Source: Stenotrophomonas sp. ASS1
Lineage (GTDB): Bacteria; Pseudomonadota; Gammaproteobacteria; Xanthomonadales; Xanthomonadaceae
Length of the DNA: 64,000 nucleotides
Assembly (NCBI RefSeq): GCF_004346925.1
Contig: NZ_CP031167.1
Location: 640,001 to 704,000, forward strand
Direction of reading: 5' to 3'
Below, one piece after another: positions 9,300-16,579 of the stretch. Numbering within the stretch: the stretch's first letter is position 1; each line of letters opens with the position of its first letter. Under the pieces are notes generated by a model. The model was given only the letters and a program-made list of their open reading frames with translations. It did not search any database and was not told the DNA's origin. A program made the position numbers and the translations under genes.

Positions 9300-9926
9300 T
9301 TGTTTACTGGAATCATCGAAGGCGTCGGCCGTCTGGCCGCACGCGAATCCATCGGCGGCGATGTCCGCTTCACCTTCAATGTCGGGACTCTGCCGTTCGA
9401 CAACGTGCAGATGGGCGAGAGCATTGCCATCAACGGCGTCTGCCTCACCGTCATCGCATTCGACGCCAGCAGCTTCCAGGCCGATGCCTCCACCGAGACC
9501 CTGGGCCTGACCACGCTGGGCCAGCTGGGCGAGGGTGCGGTCATCAACCTGGAACGCGCCATGCGCCCGACTGACCGCCTCGGCGGCCATCTGGTCAGCG
9601 GCCACGTCGACGGCCTCGGCCAGGTGCTGTCCATCCACGAAGACGCGCGTGCCCAGCGTTGGCGTTTCGCAGCGCCGGCCTCGCTGCGCCGCTACATCGC
9701 CAAGAAGGGCTCGATCTGCGTGGACGGCGTCAGCCTCACCGTCAACGAAGTGGACGATGAAGGTTTTGAAGTCGCCCTGATCCCGCACACGGTGGCCAAC
9801 ACCGCCTTCTCCGCCGCAGGCGTGGGCAGCGCGGTCAATCTTGAAATCGATCTGGTCGCCCGCTACGTCGAACGCCTGATCAGCGTGCCGGCCAACGGCC
9901 AGCACCCGCATGGAGATGCAGCATGA
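9300..9926 (+). CDS. ribE: Riboflavin synthase alpha subunit (TTG start)
   Basis: It dismutates two 6,7-dimethyl-8-ribityllumazine molecules into riboflavin and the pyrimidine precursor. The family N-terminus (M)FTGIIEGVG is encoded from a TTG codon, with GGAGA seven bases upstream; there is no ATG or GTG that gives this N-terminus. Two lumazine-binding repeats are visible (about residues 1-97 and 98-200), with SIAINGVCLTV and SICVDGVSLTVNEV as equivalent motifs. At 208 residues it has the usual length. It overlaps the next gene by ATGA, giving coupled translation, and is the first gene under the FMN riboswitch. Confidence 0.95.
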   Translation: MFTGIIEGVGRLAARESIGGDVRFTFNVGTLPFDNVQMGESIAINGVCLTVIAFDASSFQADASTETLGLTTLGQLGEGAVINLERAMRPTDRLGGHLVSGHVDGLGQVLSIHEDARAQRWRFAAPASLRRYIAKKGSICVDGVSLTVNEVDDEGFEVALIPHTVANTAFSAAGVGSAVNLEIDLVARYVERLISVPANGQHPHGDAA

Positions 9927-11023
9927 ATTTCGCCCCGATTCCGGAAATCCTGGAAGACATCCGCCTGGGCCGCATGGTCGTCATCGTCGATGACGAAGAC
10001 CGCGAGAACGAAGGCGACCTGATCATGGCCGCCGAGCTGGTCAAGGCCAGCGACATCAACTTCATGGTCACCCATGGCCGTGGCCTGGTGTGCCTGCCGC
10101 TGAACCGCACCCGCGCCGCCGATCTCGGCCTGGCGCCGATGGTGCAGGCCAATACCGCGCAGTTCCAGACCAATTTCACGGTCAGCATCGAGGCCGCCGA
10201 GGGCGTCACCACCGGCATCTCGGCGCATGACCGCGCGCACACCATCCGTACCGCGGTGAAGCCCAACGCCAAGCCGTCGGACCTGCACCAGCCGGGCCAC
10301 ATCTTCCCGCTGATCGCTCAGCCGGGCGGCGTGCTGACCCGCGCCGGCCACACCGAGGCGGCCGTGGACATGGCCATGCTGGCCGGGCTGGAACCGGCCG
10401 GCGTGCTGGTGGAGATCCTGAACCCGGATGGCAGCATGGCACGCCGCCCGGAACTGGAAGTGTTCGCCCGCGAGCACGGTCTGAAGATGGGCTCCATCGC
10501 CGACCTGATCGCCTACCGCCTGGCCACCGAAAAGACCGTCGAGCGTGTGGACGAGCGCGAGATCGAGACCGAGTTCGGCCCGTTCAAGCTGGTCACCTAC
10601 CGCGATCGCATCGCCCACGACGTGCATTTCGCCCTGGTGCGCGGCACCCCGGATGCCGAAACGCCGACCCTGGTGCGCGTGCAGGTGGAAAACCCGCTGG
10701 CCGACCTGCTGCACTGGCGCCGTGATGACTTCGGCGTGGCTGCCACCGATGCCCTGCGCGCGATCGATGCCGAAGGCGCCGGCGTGATGGTGGTGCTGTC
10801 GGCCCCGCGCGACGGCGAGGCCCTGCTGGCCCGCCTGCGGCAGCAGCCGGCGCCGGTGGTACCGGGCAAGGACAAGGACGTGAGCCAGTGGCGCCGCAAT
10901 GGTGCTGGCGCACAGATCCTGTCCGACCTGGGCCTGGGCAAGCTGCGCGTACTGGGCACCCCGCGCCGCCAGATCGGCCTGGCCGGCTACGGCCTGGAAG
11001 TGGTGGAGACGGTGACCCTGTAA
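9923..11023 (+). CDS. ribB: 3,4-dihydroxy-2-butanone 4-phosphate synthase fused to a degenerate GTP cyclohydrolase II domain
   Basis: The N-terminal half (residues 1-205) is a complete RibB: DDEDRENEGDL metal/substrate motif, HGRGLVC, TGISAHDRAHTI and RAGHTEAAVD. It makes the four-carbon unit of riboflavin. The C-terminal half starts about residue 208 (FGPFKLVTYRD) and is GTP-cyclohydrolase-II-like. It lacks the zinc ligands of the canonical GDxxxSxRCDCG motif and the catalytic RQEGRxIGL segment, so GTP hydrolysis is not expected. This matches the RibBX type of hybrid. A separate functional ribA must exist elsewhere. 366 residues; ATGA overlap with ribE. Confidence 0.93.
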   Translation: MNFAPIPEILEDIRLGRMVVIVDDEDRENEGDLIMAAELVKASDINFMVTHGRGLVCLPLNRTRAADLGLAPMVQANTAQFQTNFTVSIEAAEGVTTGISAHDRAHTIRTAVKPNAKPSDLHQPGHIFPLIAQPGGVLTRAGHTEAAVDMAMLAGLEPAGVLVEILNPDGSMARRPELEVFAREHGLKMGSIADLIAYRLATEKTVERVDEREIETEFGPFKLVTYRDRIAHDVHFALVRGTPDAETPTLVRVQVENPLADLLHWRRDDFGVAATDALRAIDAEGAGVMVVLSAPRDGEALLARLRQQPAPVVPGKDKDVSQWRRNGAGAQILSDLGLGKLRVLGTPRRQIGLAGYGLEVVETVTL

Positions 11024-11026
11024 TGG

Positions 11027-11140
11027 GTAGTGCCGGCCGCTGGCCGGCAACCGCAGTCCCCGTGATTGCCGGCCAGCGGCCAGCACTACCGGTGGGTGGC
11101 GACCCCGTGCCACCGGTGGGTGCCGACCGTTGGTCGGCAC
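11027..11140 (+). repeat. SMAG pair plus a third palindrome between ribB and ribH
   Basis: GTAG followed by TGCCGGCCGCTGGCCGGCA begins at 11027, and an inverted partner ends in CACTACC at 11090. A third palindrome with GTGCCGACC/GGTCGGCAC arms lies at 11118-11140. Such head-to-head pairs can form one long hairpin and may modulate the ribB/ribH ratio in the shared transcript. Confidence 0.85.
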
Positions 11141-11217
11141 GCCCCGGGCCCCCATCGGCCACGGCCGGGGCCCATCCACGCTAGAATTACCCCCTTATCG
11201 AGTCCCCCAAGCCGCAT

Positions 11218-11685
11218 ATGAGCCACTTCGAAGGCGATCTTCGCACTCCCGAATCGGCGCGCTTCGCCATCCTGGCCAGCCGCTGGAACGCCCGCATCAC
11301 CGACACGCTGGTCGCTGGCGCCCGCCAGAGCCTGGCTGGCAACGGCATCACCGAAGCCAACATCGACGTGATCCGCGTGCCGGGTGCCTGGGAACTGCCG
11401 CTGGTGGCCGCGCGCCTGGCCGCCGCCCACGAACACGCCGCCATCCTTACCCTGGGCTGCGTGATCCGTGGCGATACCCGCCACTACGAGCACGTGGCCG
11501 ATCGCTGCGCCGAAGGCCTGATGCGCGTGCAGCTGGACTTCGGCGTGCCGGTGCTGAACGGCGTGCTGGCGGTGGAACGCGTTGAAGACGCCGAGGCCCG
11601 CGCAGGCGGCAGCCACGGCAACAAGGGCGAGGAAGTCGCACTCGCCGCATTGGAAATGGTCAATCTTCTGGAGCAGCTGCCATGA
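11218..11685 (+). CDS. ribH: 6,7-dimethyl-8-ribityllumazine synthase
   Basis: It condenses the RibB product with the ribitylamino-pyrimidine to give the substrate of RibE, typically as a 60-mer or pentamer shell. Motifs are [11 protein letters not shown] (phosphate/ribityl site), VPGAWELPL and [14 protein letters not shown], in which His89 is the family's catalytic base. At 155 residues it has normal length. The ATG start is supported by position but the Shine-Dalgarno is weak. Its last codons overlap nusB by ATGA. It is separated from ribB by SMAG palindromes, so FMN control may be partly lost or it may have its own promoter. Confidence 0.96.
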   Translation: MSHFEGDLRTPESARFAILASRWNARITDTLVAGARQSLAGNGITEANIDVIRVPGAWELPLVAARLAAAHEHAAILTLGCVIRGDTRHYEHVADRCAEGLMRVQLDFGVPVLNGVLAVERVEDAEARAGGSHGNKGEEVALAALEMVNLLEQLP

Positions 11686-12161
11686 ACAAGAACACCCAGG
11701 GCAAGCCCTCCGGTAAACCCGTCCGCCGCGATGGCGTCGATCCGGTGCTGCGCTCGCGCGCCCGTCGTCGTGCCGTGCAGGCCATCTACGCCTGGCAGAT
11801 CTCCGGCGGCAACGCCCAGTCGCTGATCGCCCAGTTCGCCCACGAGCAGGCCCGCGAGATCGCTGACCTGGCGTACTTCGAGGCGCTGCTGCACGGCGTG
11901 CTCGATAACCGTCGTGACATCGACGAAGCGCTCGGCCCGTACCTGGACCGTGGCATCGAGGAAGTGGACGCGATCGAACGCGCGGTGCTGCGCCTGGCCG
12001 CCTATGAGCTGCGCTACCGCCTGGACGTGCCGTACCGCGTGGTGATCAACGAAGCCATCGAGTCGGCCAAGCGCTTCGGTTCCGAGCATGGCCACACCTA
12101 CGTCAACGGCGTGCTGGATCGTGCCGCCGTGGAATGGCGCAAGGTCGAATCGGGTCACTGA
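11682..12161 (+). CDS. nusB: Transcription antitermination factor NusB
   Basis: An RNA-binding partner of NusE (ribosomal protein S10) in rRNA antitermination complexes. The N-terminal Arg-rich segment [16 protein letters not shown], the central [23 protein letters not shown] and the C-terminal [23 protein letters not shown] are all characteristic. At 159 residues it carries a short basic, probably disordered N-terminal extension of about 20 residues. Translation is coupled to ribH by a four-base overlap, the classic ribH-nusB pairing of proteobacteria. Confidence 0.96.
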   Translation: MNKNTQGKPSGKPVRRDGVDPVLRSRARRRAVQAIYAWQISGGNAQSLIAQFAHEQAREIADLAYFEALLHGVLDNRRDIDEALGPYLDRGIEEVDAIERAVLRLAAYELRYRLDVPYRVVINEAIESAKRFGSEHGHTYVNGVLDRAAVEWRKVESGH

Positions 12162-12171
12162 CCCGCCTGTG

Positions 12172-12236
12172 GTAGTGCCGGCCGCTGGCCGGCAGCTGCA
12201 GGGATCCTGAGGTTGCCGGCCAGCGGCCGGCACTAC
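12172..12236 (+). repeat. Head-to-head SMAG pair between nusB and thiL
   Basis: GTAGTGCCGGCCGCTGGCCG begins at 12172 and the inverted partner ends CGGCACTAC at 12236, with a 20-base spacer. As RNA it could fold as two hairpins or one long one. Confidence 0.9.
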
Positions 12237-12281
12237 CGCCCACCGCGCACTGCGCGGCACGTACAACAGCGGGAACGCCCC

Positions 12282-13244
12282 ATGTCCCTGGCCGAATTCG
12301 CCCTCATCGACCGCATCCGCGCCCGCACCCTCGAGCGCGACGACATCCTGCTCGGCATCGGTGACGACGCCGCGCTGCTGCAGCCGCGTGCCAACGAGCA
12401 ACTGGTGGTCACCGCCGATACGCTCAACAGCGGCGTGCACTTCCCGGTGGAAACCCCGGCCTTCGACATCGGCTGGAAGACCCTGGCGGTCAATCTGTCA
12501 GACCTGGCCGCGATGGGCGCGCGCCCGGCGTGGTGCACGCTGGCCCTGTCATTGCCGGAGGCCTCTGAAGACTGGATCGAGGCTTTTGCCGATGGCTTTT
12601 TCGCCCTGGCCGATCAGCACGACATCGCGTTGATCGGCGGTGACACCACGCGTGGTCCGTTGTCGCTGTCGGTGACCGCGATGGGCCAGGTGGGACGTGG
12701 CCAGGCGCTGCGTCGCGACCGCGCGCAGGTGGGCGATGACATCTGGGTGAGCGGCACGCTCGGCGATGCCGCCGGTGCGCTGCGCCTGTGGCAGCAAGCT
12801 GCGCTGAGCATCGCCACCGCCACGCTGCTGGCCGACTACGAAAGCCTGCGCCTGCGTCTGCTGCGGCCGACGCCGCGTGTGACCCTGGGCCTGCGCCTGC
12901 GTGCGTTCGCACACGCGGCGGTGGATGTGTCCGATGGCCTGCTGGCCGATCTGGGTCACATCACCACGCGCAGCAACGTGGCCGCACATGTCGATGCCGA
13001 TTCGTTGCCGATCTCCCACGCGCTGCGTGAGCTGCTCGGCCGCGATGGCGCCCGCGACTGCGCACTGCGCGGTGGAGACGACTACGAACTGTGCTTCACC
13101 GCCGCCGCCGACCAGCGCGACGCGCTGCACTACCTGGCCGAATCGCTGGACGTGCCGCTCACCCGCATCGGTCGCATTGCCGAAGGGCAGGGCGTGCATG
13201 TGGATGGCGAAGCCGCCGACGGCGGATACCAGCACTTCGTCTGA
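12282..13244 (+). CDS. thiL: Thiamine-monophosphate kinase
   Basis: It phosphorylates thiamine monophosphate to the cofactor thiamine pyrophosphate with ATP. It is a PurM/ThiL superfamily protein of 320 residues. GIGDDAAL at residues 25-32 is the Mg-ATP motif, VTADTLNSGVHF follows, then NLSDLAAMGARP, IGGDTTRG and DVSDGLLADLGHI. The start ATG at 12282 gives MSLAEFALIDRI, the usual N-terminus; upstream in-frame codons fall in the SMAG repeat. The nusB-thiL pairing is conserved. A short hairpin GCCGGGCATGGCCCGGC just after the stop may be a weak terminator. Confidence 0.95.
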   Translation: MSLAEFALIDRIRARTLERDDILLGIGDDAALLQPRANEQLVVTADTLNSGVHFPVETPAFDIGWKTLAVNLSDLAAMGARPAWCTLALSLPEASEDWIEAFADGFFALADQHDIALIGGDTTRGPLSLSVTAMGQVGRGQALRRDRAQVGDDIWVSGTLGDAAGALRLWQQAALSIATATLLADYESLRLRLLRPTPRVTLGLRLRAFAHAAVDVSDGLLADLGHITTRSNVAAHVDADSLPISHALRELLGRDGARDCALRGGDDYELCFTAAADQRDALHYLAESLDVPLTRIGRIAEGQGVHVDGEAADGGYQHFV

Positions 13245-13348
13245 TTGATGACGCCGGGCATGGCCCGGCGCTGCCACGCGACTGAAACCGCTGGGCATGA
13301 CCGGGTGCTGTATCGGTGCGCGGTTGCTGGATGACATCGTCGCTGCAG

Positions 13349-13436
13349 AGCCGAGCCTACGCTCGGCTCACGCGCGACGCGCGGCTTTCATCGCGATGTG
13401 CCCCATGGCAGCCGAGCATGGGCTCGGCTCTGCAGA
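13349..13436 (+). repeat. Two GAGCCGAGC-family palindromes
   Basis: Copies at 13349-13373 and 13409-13436 share GCCGAGC / GCTCGGC arms with the element at 7203-7227. They lie in the long thiL-downstream spacer. Confidence 0.7.
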
Positions 13437-13471
13437 TGTCGCTAAGCTGCCTGCAACTGCACACCCAGTAC

Positions 13472-13657
13472 TCAGTCAGCCTGCGGCTGCCTGCCGCGAC
13501 GCTGCTGCAGGCAGGACTCACACGTGACCGTTGCCAGCGACCGCGCATCGTTGACCGCTGCCAGGGCCTGCTCCAGGATCGGCGCGAGGTCATGTGGCAG
13601 GCGCGCAGCGGCTTCGCCAAGAGTGGTGATGACATGGGGATAGAGAGGCTTGTACAT
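13472..13657 (-). CDS. Possible small protein, 61 residues
   Basis: A short open frame reading MYKPLYPHVITTLGEAAARL and so on. An AAGGA ribosome-binding site lies seven bases before the ATG, with an earlier in-frame start at 13723 as alternative. One Cys pair (CESC) precedes an Arg/Gln-rich tail. No family was recognised. Codon use is similar to neighbours but the frame is short, so it may be chance; it is the best candidate gene in the 750-bp spacer between thiL and the dehydrogenase. Confidence 0.4.
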   Translation of the reverse strand: MYKPLYPHVITTLGEAAARLPHDLAPILEQALAAVNDARSLATVTCESCLQQRRGRQPQAD

Positions 13658-13998
13658 CTCGGCATCCTTGTTCGCAGGGCGTGGGTGCTGTTGCTTCGAC
13701 CCAACCCGTTCGGCGGTTGCCAACGGCTCACAGAGAGGCCGATGGTGCTGTCACTGCAGGCTCGCTGGACCAGGCAGCTGGCGCTCACGGCGGGCGTGGG
13801 TCAGAGCTGTGTGGTGCTGTTGGCGATATGTTCCTGGCAAAGGAGCAGTTTTCCCATGCAACAAGTTGCAAAGCACACTGGACACCGGATGGAGCTTCAG
13901 TTGACCGCTGGCAGCGTGAAGGTCCGTAGCGGGTACAGTGCGACGCCTCCAGCTGGGGAGGGCTCCTGCGGGTCGTCGTCAACACATTGGCAGTGGCA
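13658..13998. other. Non-coding stretch, possible decayed gene
   Basis: No convincing gene was found. Part of the stretch (about 13840-13900) has lower GC than its surroundings. A rightward open frame starts at 13857 (MQQVAKHTGHRMELQLTAGS) with AAGGAG 13 bases upstream, but it runs antisense into the dehydrogenase gene without a stop. It could be the remnant of a small gene. Confidence 0.4.
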
Positions 13999-15384
13999 CT
14001 ACACCGGCGGCAGCACCTTGCCGGGGTTGAGGATGCCGTCCGGGTCCAGCGCGGCCTTGATCGCTCGCATCGTCGCCAGCGTTTCTGCGGTAAAGGCCTT
14101 CGCCATGAAATCTCGCTTGGCCAGGCCAATCCCGTGTTCGCCGGACAGCGTGCCTCCGAGCGCCAACGTCAGCTCGAAGATCTTCGGCAGTGCGGCATGC
14201 GCGCGCGCGTTCTCGTCGGCATCGTCGGGGTGATAGAGGATGTTGACGTGCAGGTTGCCGTTGCCGGCATGGCCAAAGGTGACGATGGTCAGCGCGTAGT
14301 CGCGTGCCAATGCCTGCACGCCGGCCACCAGTTCCGGAATGCGCGATACCGGTACCACCACGTCTTCGTTGATCTTGCCCGGGGCAACGCTGCGCAGCGC
14401 CGGCGACAGCGCCTTGCGTGCGGCCCATAGCTGGTCACGCGCGCGGCCTTCCATCGCGACGTCCAGTTCGATCATGCCGTCGCCTTCGGCGGCGCTGGCC
14501 AGCGCCTGCAGCAGGTAGGGCAGGGTGTCGTGGTCACCATCGGCTTCGACCAGCAGCATCGCACCGGCCTCCGGCACGTCGGCACCATTCAGCCGCAGCA
14601 GCTCCAGGCTGCGTGCGTCCATGAACTCCAGGCGGGTCGGCACCACCGGCTGCGACATCAGCCGCGATACCGCCGCAGCGGCGGCATCGGCATCGCGGTA
14701 CAGCACACGCAGGCCGGCCTGGCTGACTGGCAACGGGGTCAGTTTGAGCGTGGCTTCCACGATCAGTGCCAGCGTGCCTTCGCTGCCCACCAGCAGATGC
14801 GTGAGGTCATAGCCGGTGGCGTCCTTGGTGTAGGCACCGCCGCAGCGGATCACGTCGCCGGTGCCGGTAACGGCAACCAGGCCCAGCACGTTGTCGCGGC
14901 TGGTGCCGTACTTCACCGCGCGCGGGCCGCCGGCATTGCAGGCCAGGTTGCCGCCGATGCTGCAGATCTCGGCGCTGGATGGATCCGGCGCCCAGAACAG
15001 GCCATGCGGGGCCAGCGCCTGCTGCAGGGCGCCGTTGAGCACGCCCGGTTGCACCACCGCGCAACGGTCACCGGCGCGGATCTCGACGATGCGGTCCATG
15101 CGGGTGAACGACAGCACGATACTGCCGGGCAGCGGCACCGCCGCGCCGGTGGTGCCGGTACCAGCGCCACGTGCGACCAGGGCCACGCCATGCGCACGGC
15201 AGGCCCGCACCAAAGCCTGCACCTGTTCGATGTCGGCTGGCAGCGCCACCGCCGCCGGGCGCTGGTGACGCCATGAGTTGTCCTGCGCGTTCGCCTCCAG
15301 CGCGCTGTCATCCATGCGCCAGCCCTCCGCGCCCAGCAGGGTGGACAGTTCGGCAACCAGGGCAGCAGGCAGGGCAGGACTCAT
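13999..15384 (-). CDS. FAD-linked 2-hydroxyacid dehydrogenase (GlcD/D-lactate dehydrogenase family)
   Basis: A 461-residue vanillyl-alcohol-oxidase-fold flavoprotein. The N-terminal FAD-binding domain shows VARGAGTGTTGAAVPLPG, IGGNLACNAGGPRAVKYG and GGAYTKDATGYDLTHLLVGSEG. The C-terminal half has HAGNGNLHVN and SGEHGIGLAKRDF, the metal/substrate residues of D-lactate, glycolate and D-2-hydroxyglutarate dehydrogenases. The exact substrate cannot be told; D-lactate or D-2-hydroxyglutarate is most likely, with electrons going to quinone, cytochrome or ETF. The start is chosen by the four-base overlap with the upstream membrane gene, suggesting a two-gene transcript. Confidence 0.85.
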   Translation of the reverse strand: MSPALPAALVAELSTLLGAEGWRMDDSALEANAQDNSWRHQRPAAVALPADIEQVQALVRACRAHGVALVARGAGTGTTGAAVPLPGSIVLSFTRMDRIVEIRAGDRCAVVQPGVLNGALQQALAPHGLFWAPDPSSAEICSIGGNLACNAGGPRAVKYGTSRDNVLGLVAVTGTGDVIRCGGAYTKDATGYDLTHLLVGSEGTLALIVEATLKLTPLPVSQAGLRVLYRDADAAAAAVSRLMSQPVVPTRLEFMDARSLELLRLNGADVPEAGAMLLVEADGDHDTLPYLLQALASAAEGDGMIELDVAMEGRARDQLWAARKALSPALRSVAPGKINEDVVVPVSRIPELVAGVQALARDYALTIVTFGHAGNGNLHVNILYHPDDADENARAHAALPKIFELTLALGGTLSGEHGIGLAKRDFMAKAFTAETLATMRAIKAALDPDGILNPGKVLPPV

Positions 15385-16100
15385 GACGGATCTCGTGGGG
15401 CAACGGGAGCGGGTTGGATCAGTTTCCAGGCAACAACGGCGGTAGCCAGTGGCAGCCACACCCAGCGCAGTTCAGAGAGCAGGGTGGCCACGCCGCGTGC
15501 GCTGAAGAACTGCGGCGCGAACGGAGAAACGCGGATGGGTCGCCACGGCGCGAAGAAGCGCTGCTCGCTCCATGGCCAGGCAAGGGCGACGCCGAGGCCG
15601 CCGGAGGTCATCGCATCCAGCAGCGGGTGGCTGGCGGCGCAGACGAAGACGAACGCCGCGGCTTGTAGGGTCGATGCCACCGTTGGCCCTGCCTTGGCAG
15701 GTGCCAACCTTGGTTGGCACGAAACCGCCGACCAAGGTCGGCCACTACCAGAGCGTGCCATTGCCTCTTCGGTAGGTGCCAACCTTGGTTGGCACAGAAG
15801 CGCCGACCAAGGTCGGCGACTACCGGAGTTGCGGGGCGCCGACCAAGGTCGGCCGCTACCAAAGAACGCCAACACCGCGGCCACCGCCGCCAGCACGCAG
15901 GCAAACAGCAACGAATGGCTGGCACCGCGGTGGCCGAAGGCATCGGCATAGGGAATGTGCAGTGCAAAGGCCAATACGTCCGCATCGGGCAGCATCGCAG
16001 CGATCACACCGGCCGCCAGCAGGCGCGGCGGGATGCGGCCACGGTCAGCGGCGCACCAGAGCGCCAACGGCACAGCGGCATGGGTGATGATCGAAGGCAT
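15381..16100 (-). CDS. YdjM/DUF457-family membrane metal-dependent hydrolase with in-frame repeat insertion
   Basis: A 239-residue inner-membrane protein. The family's metal residues are kept: THA near the start, LPDAD at 38-42, HRGASHS at 57-63 and HPLLDAMTSGG near 158. Hydrophobic segments are at about 25-48, 63-80, 143-157 and 202-222. Residues about 81-141 are alien: they read as repeats of SGRPWSA and CQPRLAP, and are encoded by five SMAG palindromes at 15701-15860. The frame stays open through all of them, so the protein is about 60 residues longer than usual, with a loop inserted between two membrane segments. YdjM-type proteins are linked to membrane and phospholipid metabolism, but the substrate is unknown. 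Confidence 0.8.
   Translation of the reverse strand: MPSIITHAAVPLALWCAADRGRIPPRLLAAGVIAAMLPDADVLAFALHIPYADAFGHRGASHSLLFACVLAAVAAVLAFFGSGRPWSAPRNSGSRRPWSALLCQPRLAPTEEAMARSGSGRPWSAVSCQPRLAPAKAGPTVASTLQAAAFVFVCAASHPLLDAMTSGGLGVALAWPWSEQRFFAPWRPIRVSPFAPQFFSARGVATLLSELRWVWLPLATAVVAWKLIQPAPVAPRDPS
15701..15860 (-). repeat. Five SMAG palindromes inside a coding sequence
   Basis: Alternating GTGCCAACCTTGGTTGGCAC (15701-15720, 15772-15795) and GCCGACCAAGGTCGGC (15727-15749, 15802-15824, 15838-15860) elements, most ending CTACC or led by GTAG. They are all within the DUF457 reading frame. Confidence 0.9.
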
Positions 16101-16140
16101 CAGTCACGCACCGTGGTCGTGCCGGCCAGGCTGCGCTCTG

Positions 16141-16193
16141 GTAGGTGCCAACCTTGGTTGGCACAGAAGCGCCGACCAAGGTCGGCCTCTACC
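16141..16193 (+). repeat. Two SMAG palindromes between the DUF457 gene and yraN
   Basis: The same two element types as inside the adjacent gene: a GTAG-led GCCAACCTTGGTTGGC copy (16141-16164) and GCCGACCAAGGTCGGC ending in CTACC (16171-16193). They are the likely source of, or siblings to, the copies in the reading frame next door. Confidence 0.85.
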
Positions 16194-16210
16194 AGAGCGG
16201 ACGGTAACCA

Positions 16211-16579
16211 TCAGCAGTCATCCAGCCGGAACGCATCACGCAGCCACCGCAGCTGCGGTGGTTCACCACTGGCTTCAACCACATCAAAACGGCAGGGTGC
16301 ATTGGCCAGCGCCGGGTTGTCCTGCAGGTACAGTTGCGCGGCATGGGCCAGGCGCCGGCATTTGCGCGCATCCACCGAAGCGGCGCCGCCACCGAAATCC
16401 GATCGCGCGCGATAGCGCACTTCCACGAACACCACGGTGCCGGCGTCGTCCATCACCAGGTCCAGTTCACCGCCGCGATAGCGCACGTTGCGCGCACGCC
16501 GCTGCAGTCCGGCCTGTTGCAGATGCAGCTCGGCGGCGGCTTCCACCGCCGAGCCACGTTGGCTGCGCTCAGCGACCAC
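16211..16579 (-). CDS. yraN: UPF0102 family protein YraN
   Basis: A 122-residue protein with the endonuclease-like fold of the UPF0102 family: [16 protein letters not shown] and [16 protein letters not shown] carry the conserved E-x-D...E-V-(K/R) residues. Function is unproven; nuclease or Holliday-junction-like activity has been proposed from the fold. A GTG start at 16579 overlaps the lpoA stop by 11 bases and gives [10 protein letters not shown], the usual entry to the family; there is no ATG in this position. The rsmI/lpoA-yraN arrangement is standard. Confidence 0.85.
   Translation of the reverse strand: MVAERSQRGSAVEAAAELHLQQAGLQRRARNVRYRGGELDLVMDDAGTVVFVEVRYRARSDFGGGAASVDARKCRRLAHAAQLYLQDNPALANAPCRFDVVEASGEPPQLRWLRDAFRLDDC

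Noticed and set aside
13857..14233. Rightward gene starting MQQVAKHTGH
   Set aside because: It runs antisense into the dehydrogenase without a stop; may be a remnant but not supported as a gene.
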